Positions 49,164 to 58,480 of a stretch of 64,000 nt of DNA are shown one piece after another. The stretch is from the NCBI RefSeq assembly GCF_012726265.1, contig NZ_JAASAG010000002.1, positions 248,001 through 312,000 of the forward strand, written 5' to 3'. Position 1 is the first letter of the stretch. Each line of letters starts with the position of its first letter. The notes beneath the pieces are model-generated. The model did no database searches and was not told the origin of the DNA. It was given only the letters and a program-made list of their open reading frames with translations. Source of the stretch: Streptomyces sp. HNM0575. GTDB taxonomy: Bacteria; Actinomycetota; Actinomycetes; Streptomycetales; Streptomycetaceae. Made by a program: the position numbers and the translations under genes.

Positions 49164-49925
49164 TCAGCCCTTGTCGCCGAAGATCTTCTTCCCGTAGTCG
49201 ACCACTTGCTGCTTCGCCGGCCGCTGAAGGTCGAACTCCTTGTTCCAGTCGTCGAGTTCGATGGTGCCCGCACCGCCTGCGCGCTGGATGCGCAGCGGAT
49301 AGGGAGTGCCCAGCAGCGAGACGTCGACGATGCCGCCGCTGCCGCCGCCGCCCTGTACCCGTACGGTCTTGACGCCGCCGACCTCGCCCCGGTCGGCCGT
49401 CTCGCGCTTGCCGTTCATCACCAGCAGCCCCTCCAGCAGCACGCGCATGTCGGCGAAGCCGCTGAGCTGCCGGTAAGCGGGGTCTCCCGCGGGCACCTTG
49501 ACGTACTTGCCGTCGAGCTTGCCCGCCGCCTGCACATCGGACTTGGAGGGCTGCTTCCCGCCCTTCTCCTGCCGCGCCCAGAAGTCCGCGTCGGCCTTCA
49601 GGAACAGCTCCTTGCCGATGCGCAGCAGCCAGAACGCCGAACCGCCCTTGGAGGCGACCTTGCCCGTGGCCCCGTCCTTCCTGAGCCGCATGTTCAGGTG
49701 GTAGGTGCCGCCCTTGCTGACGACGGTGCCGGAGAGTTTCACGGATCTGGCGCCCTCGGCCGCGGTCCGCGCCTTCTTCTCGATCTTGGACGCGGAGAGC
49801 TTGCCGACGCCGTTGGTGCCGGCGTCGGGATCGACCGTCCCGCATGCGGCCAGTACGACGGTGAGTCCCACGCAGACGGCCCCCCTGAAGACCGTGCTTC
49901 CTCCTGTGCGGGCGCGTCCAACCAC
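49164..49925 (-). CDS. LppX/LprG-like lipoprotein
   Basis: A 253-residue secreted lipoprotein. The signal peptide ends in a lipobox LAAC (VGLTVVLAACGT; Cys about residue 28). The mature part is a beta-rich domain with alternating Lys/Gly strands (GTVVSKGGTYHLNMRLRKDG, ATGKVASKGGSAFWLL, GKELFLKADADFW), typical of LppX/LprG-like lipid-binding folds. The GTG start at 49925 has AGGAGG. Its job may be lipid or glycolipid transport or structural support at the cell surface. Confidence 0.8.
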   Translation of the reverse strand: MVGRARTGGSTVFRGAVCVGLTVVLAACGTVDPDAGTNGVGKLSASKIEKKARTAAEGARSVKLSGTVVSKGGTYHLNMRLRKDGATGKVASKGGSAFWLLRIGKELFLKADADFWARQEKGGKQPSKSDVQAAGKLDGKYVKVPAGDPAYRQLSGFADMRVLLEGLLVMNGKRETADRGEVGGVKTVRVQGGGGSGGIVDVSLLGTPYPLRIQRAGGAGTIELDDWNKEFDLQRPAKQQVVDYGKKIFGDKG

Positions 49926-50103
49926 GTCGGCAACCTCCTGGAGATCGAGCCCGGGAACCGCACCCTACCGGGGTCCCCGGGCCGTACCGGACGGCAGCCG
50001 TCCGGACCATCGCGCACGGTCCCGCGGGCCCGTGCCAGGCTAGGCTGAAGGCGGCAAAGGGTGCGTTTGCATCGAAGTACGGACGGACGAGGAGGCCCGA
50101 CTG

Positions 50104-51447
50104 ATGGCCGCAGGCGCCTCCCGGGTCTTCGTCTCGCACCTGTCCGGCATCGCCGTTTTCGATCCCAACGGCGACCAGGTGGGGCGGGTGCGCGACGTCG
50201 TCGTCATGCTGCGCGGCCAGCCCGTCCCCGGGGCCGGCGACCGGCCGCAGCGCGAACGGCCGCCGAGCGTGCTCGGCCTCGTGGTCGAAGTGGTCAGCAG
50301 ACGACGGGTGTTCCTGCCGATGACGCGCGTCACGGGCGTGGAGTCGGGCCAGGTGATCACCACGGGCGTGGTGAACATGCGCCGCTTCGAGCAGCGCCCC
50401 GCGGAGACTCTCGTGCTCGGCGAGCTGCTGGACCGTCAGGTGACCCTGGTGGAGACCGGCGAGCAGGTCACGGTCCTCGACGTCGGGATCCAGCAGCTTC
50501 CGGCCCGGCGCGACTGGCAGATCGACAAGGTCTTCGTACGGCGGGGACGGCGCGGCAAGGCCGGCGCCCTCCGGCGGCGGGGCGAGGCGCTGACCGTCGA
50601 GTGGTCGGCCGTGACCGGCTTCGCGCTGGAGGAGAGGGAACAGGGCGCGGCGACTCTGCTCGCCACCTTCGAGCGCATGCGCCCGGCTGACATCGCCAAC
50701 ACCGTCCACCACCTCTCGCCGAAGCGCCGCACGGAGGTCGCCGCGGCGCTCGACGACGACCGGCTCGCCGACGTGCTGGAGGAGCTGCCCACCGACGACC
50801 AGGTCGAGCTCCTCGACGAACTGCCCGACGAGCGCGCCGCCGACGTACTTGAGGCCATGGACCCGGACGACGCCGCCGACCTCCTCTCCGAGCTGGCCGA
50901 GCAGGACAAGGAGCGCCTGCTCCAGCTGATGCGACCCCAGGACGCGGCGCCGGTACGGCGGCTGCTGTCGTACGAGGAGGGCACGGCCGGCAGCATCATG
51001 ACCACCGAGCCCATCGTCCTCCAGCCCGACGACAGCGTGGCACTCGCGCTCGCGCGGGTGCGCAACGCCGACCTGTCCGCGCCGCTGGCCGCGCAGGTCT
51101 TCGTCTGCCGGCCGCCCGACGAGACGCCGACGGGGAAGTATCTGGGGCTCGTTCACTTCCAGCGGCTGCTGCGGGACCCGCCGTTCACCCTCGTCGGTTC
51201 GATCGTGGACACGGATCTGCGGCCGCTGCCGCCCGAGAGCACGCTGCCCGTGGTGAGCAGTTATCTCGCCACGTACAACATCGTGGCGGCCCCGGTCGTC
51301 GACGACGGCGGGCATCTGCTGGGCGCCGTCACGGTCGACGACGTGCTGGACCATCTGCTCCCGGACGACTGGCGCGAGGAGGCCGCCCAGCGGCTGCCCG
51401 AGGCCGGCGGACCGCGCAGGGAGGGGGTCGTGCGCCATGGCGGCTGA
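50104..51447 (+). CDS. MgtE N-terminal/CBS domain protein lacking a membrane domain
   Basis: A 447-residue cytosolic protein. Residues 1-180 are PRC-barrel-like (SHLSGIAVFDPNGDQVGRV). An MgtE-N helical repeat follows (PADIANTVHHLSPKRRTEV, DDDRLADVLEELPTDDQ, ERAADVLEAMDPDDAADLL), then a pair of CBS domains (AGSIMTTEPIVLQPDDSV and TLPVVSSYLATYNIVAAPVVDDGG). The C-terminal five-helix channel of MgtE is missing, so it cannot itself carry magnesium. It overlaps the DUF1003 gene by 11 bases. Confidence 0.88.
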   Translation: MAAGASRVFVSHLSGIAVFDPNGDQVGRVRDVVVMLRGQPVPGAGDRPQRERPPSVLGLVVEVVSRRRVFLPMTRVTGVESGQVITTGVVNMRRFEQRPAETLVLGELLDRQVTLVETGEQVTVLDVGIQQLPARRDWQIDKVFVRRGRRGKAGALRRRGEALTVEWSAVTGFALEEREQGAATLLATFERMRPADIANTVHHLSPKRRTEVAAALDDDRLADVLEELPTDDQVELLDELPDERAADVLEAMDPDDAADLLSELAEQDKERLLQLMRPQDAAPVRRLLSYEEGTAGSIMTTEPIVLQPDDSVALALARVRNADLSAPLAAQVFVCRPPDETPTGKYLGLVHFQRLLRDPPFTLVGSIVDTDLRPLPPESTLPVVSSYLATYNIVAAPVVDDGGHLLGAVTVDDVLDHLLPDDWREEAAQRLPEAGGPRREGVVRHGG

Positions 51448-52132
51448 ACGCGACCGGGACCGGATCAGGGACAGGATCAGGGAGCGGAGCAGAGAGCGCG
51501 AAGGCGACCGCGGACGCGACCGCGATCTGGAACGGGAGCTCGAACGCGAGCGTGACCGGGACCGCGAGGAGGCCGAGGCCCGCGAGCGCGAACGGGAGCG
51601 CAGCACGCGCGGCCGGCTGGACGTGCCGCGGGCGACGACGCGCAGGCTGCTGCCGGAGTACGACCCCGACGCCTTCGGGCGGCTGTCGGAGGAGATCGCG
51701 CGCTTCCTGGGCACGGGCAGGTTCATCGTCTGGATGACCGTCGTCGTCACGTTCTGGATCGCCTGGAACGTGCTGCTTCCGGCGCCGCTGCGCTTCGACG
51801 AATACCCCTTCATCTTCCTGACGCTCGCCCTGTCCCTTCAGGCGTCGTACGCGGCCCCGCTGATCCTGCTCGCGCAGAACCGCCAGGACGACCGGGACCG
51901 GGTCAATCTGGAGCAGGACCGGAAGCAGAACGAACGCAGCATCGCCGACACCGAGTTCCTCACCCGGGAGATCGCCTCGCTCCGGATGGGCCTCGGCGAG
52001 GTCGCCACCCGCGACTGGATCCGCTCTGAACTCCAGGAAATGGTGAAGGAGCTGGAGCAGCAGCAGGGACGGCAGGAGCAGGAACCGGAACGGGCCGGCA
52101 CCGGCACGGGAGGCCGGCCCGACGGAGGGTGA
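51437..52132 (+). CDS. DUF1003 membrane protein with charged N-terminus
   Basis: A 231-residue protein. Residues 1-55 are nearly all Arg, Glu and Asp (RDRIRERSREREGDRGRD), likely a highly charged helix. Two membrane helices follow (FIVWMTVVVTFWIAWNVLL and YPFIFLTLALSLQASYAAPL), then LLAQNRQDDRDRVNLEQDR, the DUF1003 signature. Start overlaps the previous gene. Family function unknown; in many genomes it lies beside MgtE-N/CBS genes. Confidence 0.9.
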   Translation: MAAERDRDRIRDRIRERSREREGDRGRDRDLERELERERDRDREEAEARERERERSTRGRLDVPRATTRRLLPEYDPDAFGRLSEEIARFLGTGRFIVWMTVVVTFWIAWNVLLPAPLRFDEYPFIFLTLALSLQASYAAPLILLAQNRQDDRDRVNLEQDRKQNERSIADTEFLTREIASLRMGLGEVATRDWIRSELQEMVKELEQQQGRQEQEPERAGTGTGGRPDGG

Positions 52133-52189
52133 GCCGGAGGGGAGACGGAGGGTGAGCCGGAGGGGAGACGGGGGGCGAGCCGGAGGGGG
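52121..52189. repeat. three copies of a 23-bp repeat
   Basis: Units start at 52121, 52144 and 52167 (GACGGAGGGTGAGCCGGAGG followed by GGA); the first copy covers the end of the DUF1003 gene. Confidence 0.85.
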
Positions 52190-52235
52190 ATCCGCACCCC
52201 GCACCCGCGACTTCGGGTGCACCGGGGCACGGCCG

Positions 52236-52241
52236 TACCAT
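52236..52241 (+). promoter_or_regulatory. -10 box of a putative leaderless promoter (mrp)
   Basis: TACCAT, six bases before the ATG at 52248. Confidence 0.5.
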
Positions 52242-52247
52242 TTGCGC

Positions 52248-53435
52248 ATGGCTACCGACACTCCCCCAGAGTCCGTACGGGAGGGGGATCCCTCTGCGAC
52301 CCCTCCCACCGAGGACGCAGTACGTGCCGCGCTCGCGACGGTCGACGACCCGGAGATCCACCGGCCGATCACCGACCTCGGCATGGTGAAGTCCATCGCC
52401 ATCGCTCCCGACGGCGCGGTCGACGTCGGAATCTATCTGACGGTGTCCGGCTGTCCGCTCCGCGAGACGATCACCGCGAACGTCACCGAGGCCGTGCAAG
52501 GTGTGGCAGGTGTCACACGGGTCTCGGTCGAACTCGACGTGATGAGCGACGAGCAGCGCCGTGAACTCGCCTCCTCGCTGCGGGGAGGCAAGGCGGAACG
52601 TGAAATCCCGTTCGCCCAGCCCGGTTCCCTGACCCGCGTCTACTGCGTGGCGTCCGGCAAGGGCGGTGTCGGCAAGTCGTCGGTGACGGTCAATCTGGCC
52701 GCGGCGCTTGCGGCCGACGGCCAGAAGGTGGGCGTCGTCGACGCCGACATCTACGGACATTCCGTACCGCGGATGCTGGGCACCGACGGACGTCCGACTC
52801 AGGTCGAAGACATGATCATGCCGCCGTCGGCACAGGGCGTGAAGGTCATCTCGATCGGCATGTTCACGCCCGGCAACTCCCCGGTGGTCTGGCGCGGTCC
52901 GATGCTGCACCGCGCCCTCCAGCAGTTCCTCGCGGACGTCTACTGGGGCGACCTGGACGTGCTGCTGCTCGATCTGCCGCCCGGCACGGGCGACATCGCC
53001 ATCTCCGTCGCGCAGCTGCTGCCGAGCGCCGACATCCTGGTCGTGACCACGCCGCAGCAGGCGGCCGCCGAGGTCGCCGAACGCGCCGGCGCCATCGCCG
53101 TGCAGACGCACCAGAAGATCGTCGGCGTGATCGAGAACATGTCGGGCATGCCCTGCCCGCACTGCGACGAGATGGTCGACATCTTCGGCACCGGCGGCGG
53201 ACAGCGCGTCGCCGAGGGCCTGACGAAGACCACGGGCACCGAGGTCCCGGTGCTCGGCGGCGTCCCGATCGATCTGCGGCTCCGCGAGGGCGGCGACGAG
53301 GGCAAGCCCGTCGTCCTCAGCGACCCCGACTCCCCCGCGGGATCGGCGCTGCGCGGAATCGCGGCCAAGATCGGCACACGGCAGCGCGGCCTGTCGGGCA
53401 TGTCGCTGGGCCTGACGCCGTCCAACAAGTTCTGA
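52248..53435 (+). CDS. mrp: Mrp/NBP35 family iron-sulfur carrier ATPase
   Basis: A 395-residue P-loop protein that carries Fe-S clusters. An N-terminal DUF59 domain (PITDLGMVKSIAIAPDGAVDV, SGCPLRE) precedes the ATPase (ASGKGGVGKSSVTVNLA; VDADIYGHSVPRMLG; LLLDLPPGTGD). The cluster-binding CPHC is at GMPCPHCDEMVDIFG. The start is chosen from the family start MATDTP and the TACCAT box; a longer GTG at 52152 runs through a repeat. M. tuberculosis Rv1229c is the syntenic equivalent. Confidence 0.95.
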   Translation: MATDTPPESVREGDPSATPPTEDAVRAALATVDDPEIHRPITDLGMVKSIAIAPDGAVDVGIYLTVSGCPLRETITANVTEAVQGVAGVTRVSVELDVMSDEQRRELASSLRGGKAEREIPFAQPGSLTRVYCVASGKGGVGKSSVTVNLAAALAADGQKVGVVDADIYGHSVPRMLGTDGRPTQVEDMIMPPSAQGVKVISIGMFTPGNSPVVWRGPMLHRALQQFLADVYWGDLDVLLLDLPPGTGDIAISVAQLLPSADILVVTTPQQAAAEVAERAGAIAVQTHQKIVGVIENMSGMPCPHCDEMVDIFGTGGGQRVAEGLTKTTGTEVPVLGGVPIDLRLREGGDEGKPVVLSDPDSPAGSALRGIAAKIGTRQRGLSGMSLGLTPSNKF

Positions 53436-53493
53436 CAACGGCCCTGTTGTGACGCCGGTCCCGCCGGGACGCCATCGGCCGGACCATGCGTGA

Positions 53494-53526
53494 GGGGCGC
53501 CCCGGACCACCGGCCCGGGGCGCCCC
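53494..53526. terminator. bidirectional terminator after mrp
   Basis: A perfect 12-bp stem, GGGGCGCCCCGG with its complement at 53515-53526, nine-base loop, between the convergent mrp and the hypothetical gene at 53568. Confidence 0.85.
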
Positions 53527-53567
53527 TTCCGCGCTTCACGTGATTCGCGGTACGAGCCGCGAGCGGA

Positions 53568-54221
53568 TCACTGCTGGTACGCGGAGATGTCCTTCACGAC
53601 GGCGAAACCCAGGCCGTACGCGCTCATGCCGCGCCCGTACGCCCCGATGTGCACGCCCTCCTGTGCCGCGCCCGCGAGCACCCATCCGTACTCGGACTCC
53701 CGGTAGTGGAAGTCGGTGGGCACGCCGTCCACGGGCAGGGTCAGCGTGGACCATCCCTGCCCTCCCAGGTCGTCGGCCAGCTCCCACGCGACCACCGTCT
53801 GCTGGTCGAGCCAGTCCTGACGCAGGCCGCGCTCCATCTCCTGCGGCCACGTGCAGGACAGCAGTCCCGAACCGGCCAGCCAGGCAGCCGTGGAGACGGA
53901 CGTCGCCTCCAGCACGCCGGTGCCGTCCGCGCTGCGCCTCACCGGACGGCTCGCGACCGTGACTGTGACCGCGAACCGCTGATTGTCCGGATTCGCCTCG
54001 ACCTTGAGCGAGGGCACCTCTCCATGCCCCGTCGAACCATGCTCGACCGTGCCGTCCGCCGTCGTGCCGACCTGCATCAGCCAGCGCGGTCCGGTGAACG
54101 CCTCGTCGAGGCCGTACCACGGAAAGGAAGCCGTCAGAAACCCGTCCACAGCCCGCACGGCACCGGTCTCCTCCGGTGCGGCGGGCCCGGGTTCACCGGC
54201 CACCCGACTCGTCGTCTCCAT
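53568..54221 (-). CDS. hypothetical protein (streptomycete family)
   Basis: A 217-residue cytosolic protein with alternating strands (GFLTASFPWYGLDEAFTGPRW, RWLMQVGTTADGTVEHGS, LKVEANPDNQRFAVTV) and a late HIGAYGRGMSAYGLGFAVVKD segment. A GAGGAGG Shine-Dalgarno supports the ATG. I recognise no domain; nothing suggests membrane or secretion. Confidence 0.65.
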   Translation of the reverse strand: METTSRVAGEPGPAAPEETGAVRAVDGFLTASFPWYGLDEAFTGPRWLMQVGTTADGTVEHGSTGHGEVPSLKVEANPDNQRFAVTVTVASRPVRRSADGTGVLEATSVSTAAWLAGSGLLSCTWPQEMERGLRQDWLDQQTVVAWELADDLGGQGWSTLTLPVDGVPTDFHYRESEYGWVLAGAAQEGVHIGAYGRGMSAYGLGFAVVKDISAYQQ

Positions 54222-54440
54222 GTGCGCGACGCCTCCTCAATGCCCTGTGCCACGGGCAGCCTGCCCCCCTCGGACGGCGAACCCCGGACACAGGGAGGAT
54301 AGCCACCCGGGTCCGCCGTTTCGGGCATGACCAAACAACGGCCCTTCATCAGGGACGTGAGATGCGCCTCTCAGGTGACCTGTTTGAGGCAGATGATGCG
54401 GGCGGTGCGCGATGTGCCCTGAGAAGTGACCCGAAAGATT

Positions 54441-54932
54441 TCAGGTGGCGTCGGCGTCGAAGGGCGGCGGCTCGTCCTTCGGGCGCTCCCGGGGGCTTTC
54501 CTTGCTGAGCGGGTCGGAGGAGCCGGAACCGGTGGCCGTGCCGCCCTTGCTCAGGCTCGTACGGCTGCCGCCGCCGCGGCTTCCGGAACCGCGGGCGCCG
54601 ACGCTCTCGGTCCCGTTCACCGCGTCAGTGACCTCCGCCATGTCGTCGCGGAAGTCGAAGCTGTTGCGGATCTCCTTCATGCCGAGGTCGTCGCCGTCGA
54701 GCAGATGCTTGCGGGCGAAGGTCTTCGGGTTCAGATCCTCGAACTCGAAGTCCTTGAACTCCGGCCCCAGCTCGGAGCGGATGTCCTCCCGGGCGTTGTC
54801 GGAGAACTGGCGCACCTTGCGGATGAAGCCGGCCACGTCCTGGATCACCTTGGGCAGCTTCTCCGGCCCGAAGACCAGCACAGCGAGGATGACGAGCGCG
54901 ACCAGCTCTAGGGGTCCTATGTCGAAGAACAC
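54441..54932 (-). CDS. tatB: Sec-independent protein translocase subunit TatB
   Basis: A 163-residue member of the twin-arginine translocase. One N-terminal membrane helix (GPLELVALVILAVLVFGPEKLP) with the conserved FGPEKLPKV hinge is followed by an amphipathic helix (VIQDVAGFIRKVRQFSDNARE) and a Ser/Gly-rich tail. The GTG start at 54932. It lies beside the anti-sigma factor gene, as in M. tuberculosis (Rv1224), but with no HtrA gene between. Confidence 0.95.
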   Translation of the reverse strand: MFFDIGPLELVALVILAVLVFGPEKLPKVIQDVAGFIRKVRQFSDNAREDIRSELGPEFKDFEFEDLNPKTFARKHLLDGDDLGMKEIRNSFDFRDDMAEVTDAVNGTESVGARGSGSRGGGSRTSLSKGGTATGSGSSDPLSKESPRERPKDEPPPFDADAT

Positions 54933-55196
54933 CTTGCAGCTCCCTCATCCTCAAGCGTTCACGGGGCGGTCCTACGGCCCGGTCTCACGGTACCCGCAGT
55001 GCGCTCCGCGGTGGGAGCCCGCCTCGGCATCCGTACGAACGGCCGGAACGGCCCCGGGAAGTGCGGTCCTGACCCGTATCGCGCGATTCGTGTCCCCCAA
55101 GTCCCCCTCGCCCGTGGGGACTTGCCGCCGTACGCGCCGGCTTCAGCAGCACGCTGCGGACGGCGCATGGCCGACGGCCGGAGAGCCCGGTCCGGC

Positions 55197-56210
55197 TCAA
55201 TGCTGTTGCGAGGCCGCCGTCGTGACCGGGGAGGGCGCGGAGTCCCTGTCCCCCGCGGCCGCGAGGCCGTACGAGCCGTGCCCCTGCGAGCCGTGGGCGT
55301 ACGAGCTGAAGAAGGCCTCCCGCAGCAGCGGCAGCGGGGCGCCGGAGCCGTCCCGCTCGGCACCCGCCGGAGGCGCGGTGGGCGCCGCCCAGGGTGCGCC
55401 GCGGTGGAGGCCCGTGCCGCGGCCCGACTTCAGCGACTCACCTGTGCTGTCGGCGGACGCGGTGCTCGCGCTGAGCACGGTGCCGCTCACCGCCTCGTTC
55501 GAGGCGTAGCCGTCCCGGCGGCGGCGCTCGCGGTCGGCGCTGCCGCCCGATCCGGCCGTACGTACCGAACTGGCCGAAGCCGTGCCGGTGTCGCCCTTCG
55601 CGATGGAGGGCCCGCCGGCCGTGCCGCTCGTACCCACACCGCCCGCGAGGGCGAGGGCCGCGAGCGAGACCGCGCCCGCCGCCGCGAAGGCGAAGCGCCT
55701 GCCGCGCGCGGAGAGCCGCTCGAACTCGTGTATACGGAAGCCGCGGCCCGGCGAGAGCAGGCTGCCGCCGCGCCCTCCCCACAGCTGGTCGAGGGGCCAT
55801 ACGGAGCCGCTGGACTCCGCGTGCGCCGCCGGCGCCGACGTACCGGGGAGACCGCCGCCGGCGCTTCGCGAACCGTCGGCGGTGACGCCGGCGCCCGCGC
55901 TCCCGGGCGGCATGCCGTCATACGGGTCGTCCTCCGGGCCCGTGCCCGGCAGGCCCTGGAGCCTCGCCAGCAGACCGTCCGAAGGGGGCGGGGGCGCCAT
56001 GTCCGCGAAGACGCTCTTCACCCGGCGCTGTGCGTCCGCCTCGGCCTTGCAGCCGCGGCACGTCGCCAGATGCGACAGCACACGCTCGCGTGCGTCATGG
56101 CCCAACTCGCCGTCGATCAGCGCGGCGAGCCGGTCGCCGAGATGCTGCTCGGCCGGGGTGAGCTCTCGCTCCGGATGGGGCGCTCTGCCGCCCATGCCTG
56201 TGCCACTCAC
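55197..56210 (-). CDS. zinc-binding anti-sigma factor
   Basis: A 337-residue membrane anti-sigma factor. The zinc anti-sigma motif is [17 protein letters not shown] (H-x3-C-x2-C; residues about 48-55). A transmembrane helix ([21 protein letters not shown]) lies near 205. A long Ser/Gly-rich extracytoplasmic part follows, rather different from the mycobacterial RseA. The start GTG overlaps the sigma-factor stop (GTGA), so the pair is co-translated. It is expected to sequester the adjacent ECF sigma factor until cleaved. Confidence 0.9.
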   Translation of the reverse strand: MSGTGMGGRAPHPERELTPAEQHLGDRLAALIDGELGHDARERVLSHLATCRGCKAEADAQRRVKSVFADMAPPPPSDGLLARLQGLPGTGPEDDPYDGMPPGSAGAGVTADGSRSAGGGLPGTSAPAAHAESSGSVWPLDQLWGGRGGSLLSPGRGFRIHEFERLSARGRRFAFAAAGAVSLAALALAGGVGTSGTAGGPSIAKGDTGTASASSVRTAGSGGSADRERRRRDGYASNEAVSGTVLSASTASADSTGESLKSGRGTGLHRGAPWAAPTAPPAGAERDGSGAPLPLLREAFFSSYAHGSQGHGSYGLAAAGDRDSAPSPVTTAASQQH

Positions 56211-56980
56211 GCGGCACCGACCTCCCCACTCCCCACTGCGGAAGCCGCCGCGCTCAGCGCACGCTGCTGCTCCGCGCGCGCCTCGGGAGAGCGGTGCTGG
56301 AGCGCCTTGCGGAGCTGCGAGCGCCCGCGGTGGATGCGGCTGCGCACCGTCCCGAGCTTCACGCCGAGCGTGGCGGCGATCTCCTCGTACGACAGGCCCT
56401 CGATGTCGCAGAGCACCACGGCCGCGCGGAACTCCGGGGCGAGGGTGTCCAGCGCCTGCTGCACGTCCGCGTCGAAGTGCGTGTCGTTGAAGTGCTGCTG
56501 CGGAGTGGGCTCACGGCTGGGCAGCCGCTCCGCGGCGTCGTCGGCGAGGGCGTCGAAGCGGATGCGCTGCTTGCGGCGCACCGTGTCCAGGAAGAGGTTC
56601 GTGGTGATGCGGTGCAGCCAGCCCTCGAAAGTGCCCGGCGTATAAGTCGAGAGGGAACGGAAGACGCGGACGAAGACCTCCTGGGTGAGGTCCTCGGCGT
56701 CGTGCTGATTGCCGGTGAGGCGGTAGGCGAGGCGGTAGACCCGCGCACTGTGCGTGCTGACGATCTCCTCCCAGGAAGGAGGGGTCCACGCCTGGCTGTC
56801 CGCATCGGTGTCGAAAGTCGCCGTGGTCGCGGAATCGGCGGGGCGGACCTGGTCAGCTGTGTCAGTCACGGATTTCGGCTCGTCCGCCGACCTGCGAAAA
56901 CGCCGGAGCATTCCACGGTCCCGGACAGCAGCCGCACCTCCCCTGTCGGCTCTGGTGGTGTCCAGTGGAGCACCAACCAT
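56207..56980 (-). CDS. ECF (RpoE-like) sigma factor, SigE-type
   Basis: A 257-residue extracytoplasmic-function sigma factor. Region 2 is [24 protein letters not shown] (given as [14 protein letters not shown]) with the core-binding and -10-melting residues; region 4 includes [25 protein letters not shown] (shortened: [19 protein letters not shown]). A 60-residue N-terminal extension precedes region 2. The ATG at 56980 (MVGAPLD) has a GAGGTGG Shine-Dalgarno. Syntenic with M. tuberculosis sigE (Rv1221), the envelope-stress sigma factor. Confidence 0.93.
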   Translation of the reverse strand: MVGAPLDTTRADRGGAAAVRDRGMLRRFRRSADEPKSVTDTADQVRPADSATTATFDTDADSQAWTPPSWEEIVSTHSARVYRLAYRLTGNQHDAEDLTQEVFVRVFRSLSTYTPGTFEGWLHRITTNLFLDTVRRKQRIRFDALADDAAERLPSREPTPQQHFNDTHFDADVQQALDTLAPEFRAAVVLCDIEGLSYEEIAATLGVKLGTVRSRIHRGRSQLRKALQHRSPEARAEQQRALSAAASAVGSGEVGAA

Positions 56981-57180
56981 AACCACCTCGCCCGTTAGCT
57001 CCGGATAAGCACTTTTGACCGGCTCCCGGTCCTGCCGCTCTGCCTGCTTCACAGCCGTCGCTCGCAATCGCCCGGCACCCCTGGCACCTTCCACCCCGAT
57101 TCAACGCTCGGTCCCATCCGCGGGTTCCCGGGGCAACGGATACAGTCACGGTTGGTGGAGGACGGGGACAGGAGAGGGCC

Positions 57181-57837
57181 ATTACCGGCAACCGGCAGTC
57201 GAGCTGGGCGTTCGCCGACGCCTACGGCGCCGAGCTCGTCGACGACGCCGAGAACGCGGCGCTGCGCTGGGCCCGTGAGCGGGCCCAGCAGGCGGGCGTG
57301 CGCGCGGTGTCAGCCGCCACCGGCGCCACTCTCCGGCTGCTCGCCGCCACCGCGGGCGCCAAGGCCGTAGCGGAGATCGGCACCGGGACCGGCGTCTCCG
57401 GAATCCATCTCATGGCCGGGATGCGCTCCGACGGCGTGCTGACGACCGTGGACACGGATCCGGAGCTCCAGCAGTTCGCGAGGCAGGCCTTCCGTGACGC
57501 GGGGTTCGCGGGCAATCGCGCGCGCTTCATCCCCGGCTCCGCCCTCGACGTGCTGCCGCGCCTGGCCGACCGCGGCTACGACCTGGTCTTCTGCGACGGG
57601 GACCGCTCGGAGTGCCTGGACTACTTCGCCGAGGCGCTGCGTCTGCTGCGGCCCGGCGGTCTCGTCTGCTTCGAGGGGGTCTTCGCCAACGGCCGTACGG
57701 TCGACTCCGCGGCGCAGCCCACCGAGGTGCGCAGGCTGCGCGAACTGCTCGGCGCCGTAAGGGAGAGCGACGCGCTCGTGCCGTCGCTGCTGCCAGTCGG
57801 GGACGGACTGCTCTGCGCGGTCAAGCGCCAGCAGTGA
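57181..57837 (+). CDS. O-methyltransferase, probable ATT start
   Basis: A 218-residue SAM-dependent class I O-methyltransferase (Rv1220c type). SAM motif AEIGTGTGVSG, acidic loop TVDTDPE, and metal-binding VFCDGDRSE followed by VCFEGVFANG. The conserved N-terminus TGNRQSSWAFADAYGAE begins after an ATT at 57181. No ATG, GTG or TTG lies in frame between that ATT and well upstream, and GGAG sits six bases before it, so ATT is the most likely start. The next in-frame alternative is GTG at 57298, which would remove about 40 conserved residues. Confidence 0.85.
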   Translation: MTGNRQSSWAFADAYGAELVDDAENAALRWARERAQQAGVRAVSAATGATLRLLAATAGAKAVAEIGTGTGVSGIHLMAGMRSDGVLTTVDTDPELQQFARQAFRDAGFAGNRARFIPGSALDVLPRLADRGYDLVFCDGDRSECLDYFAEALRLLRPGGLVCFEGVFANGRTVDSAAQPTEVRRLRELLGAVRESDALVPSLLPVGDGLLCAVKRQQ

Positions 57838-57904
57838 GACGGGCGCGGGCCGTTCGCGACCGTGCCCGCATCCCCAACGGCGAGACCTGCCGGGCCCCTG
57901 AACG

Positions 57905-57943
57905 CCGCTGCCCCGGAGCACGAAGCGTGCTCCGGGGCAGCGG
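57905..57943. terminator. bidirectional terminator between the methyltransferase and DUF3117
   Basis: A 17-bp perfect stem (centre 57924, loop GAAGC) between two convergent genes. Confidence 0.85.
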
Positions 57944-58024
57944 ACTCCTGGTACTGGGAGACCCACTGGGGGCTCGTCACTCGGTACGCGGCGTGCGGGC
58001 CGCGGGGCCGCCGGGCTGCGGACG

Positions 58025-58192
58025 TCAGCCGCAGACCTTGTTCAGCTCCTCACCGAGCGCAGTCGCCTCATCCGGGGTCAGCTCGACGACGAGTCGCCCA
58101 CCGCCTTCGAGCGGAACGCGCATGACGATGCCCCGCCCCTCCTTGGTCACCTCGAGCGGGCCGTCACCCGTCCGCGGCTTCATGGCCGCCAT
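58025..58192 (-). CDS. DUF3117 protein
   Basis: A 55-residue protein: MAAMKPRTGDGPLEVTKEGR and RLVVELTPDEATALGEEL, the whole length of the DUF3117 family. Start ATG at 58192 with GGAAGGGG eight bases upstream. Very conserved in actinobacteria; function unknown. Confidence 0.92.
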   Translation of the reverse strand: MAAMKPRTGDGPLEVTKEGRGIVMRVPLEGGGRLVVELTPDEATALGEELNKVCG

Positions 58193-58480
58193 GCTCGTTC
58201 CCCTTCCTGAAACCAGCTGATCGCAGCCGACAACGCGCGTGTCACCGGCATCGAACACATTGCTTCCCCGTCATTATCCCGCATCGCAGGACCCGATGAC
58301 CAACAAGAGGTCGCATCACTTGTGACCCGCTCTCGCACAAAACCACTCATTCCGACGGGGAAGCTGCGATACTGCTCCGCTTCGCCCCCCGCGGGACCTC
58401 GCGGAGCGCCCCCGGAGGCCGTCGCGGAGGGCCCGGGGACGCCCTGTCGGGGCCCGTGGATCTGGGCCATGCTTGGCCCC

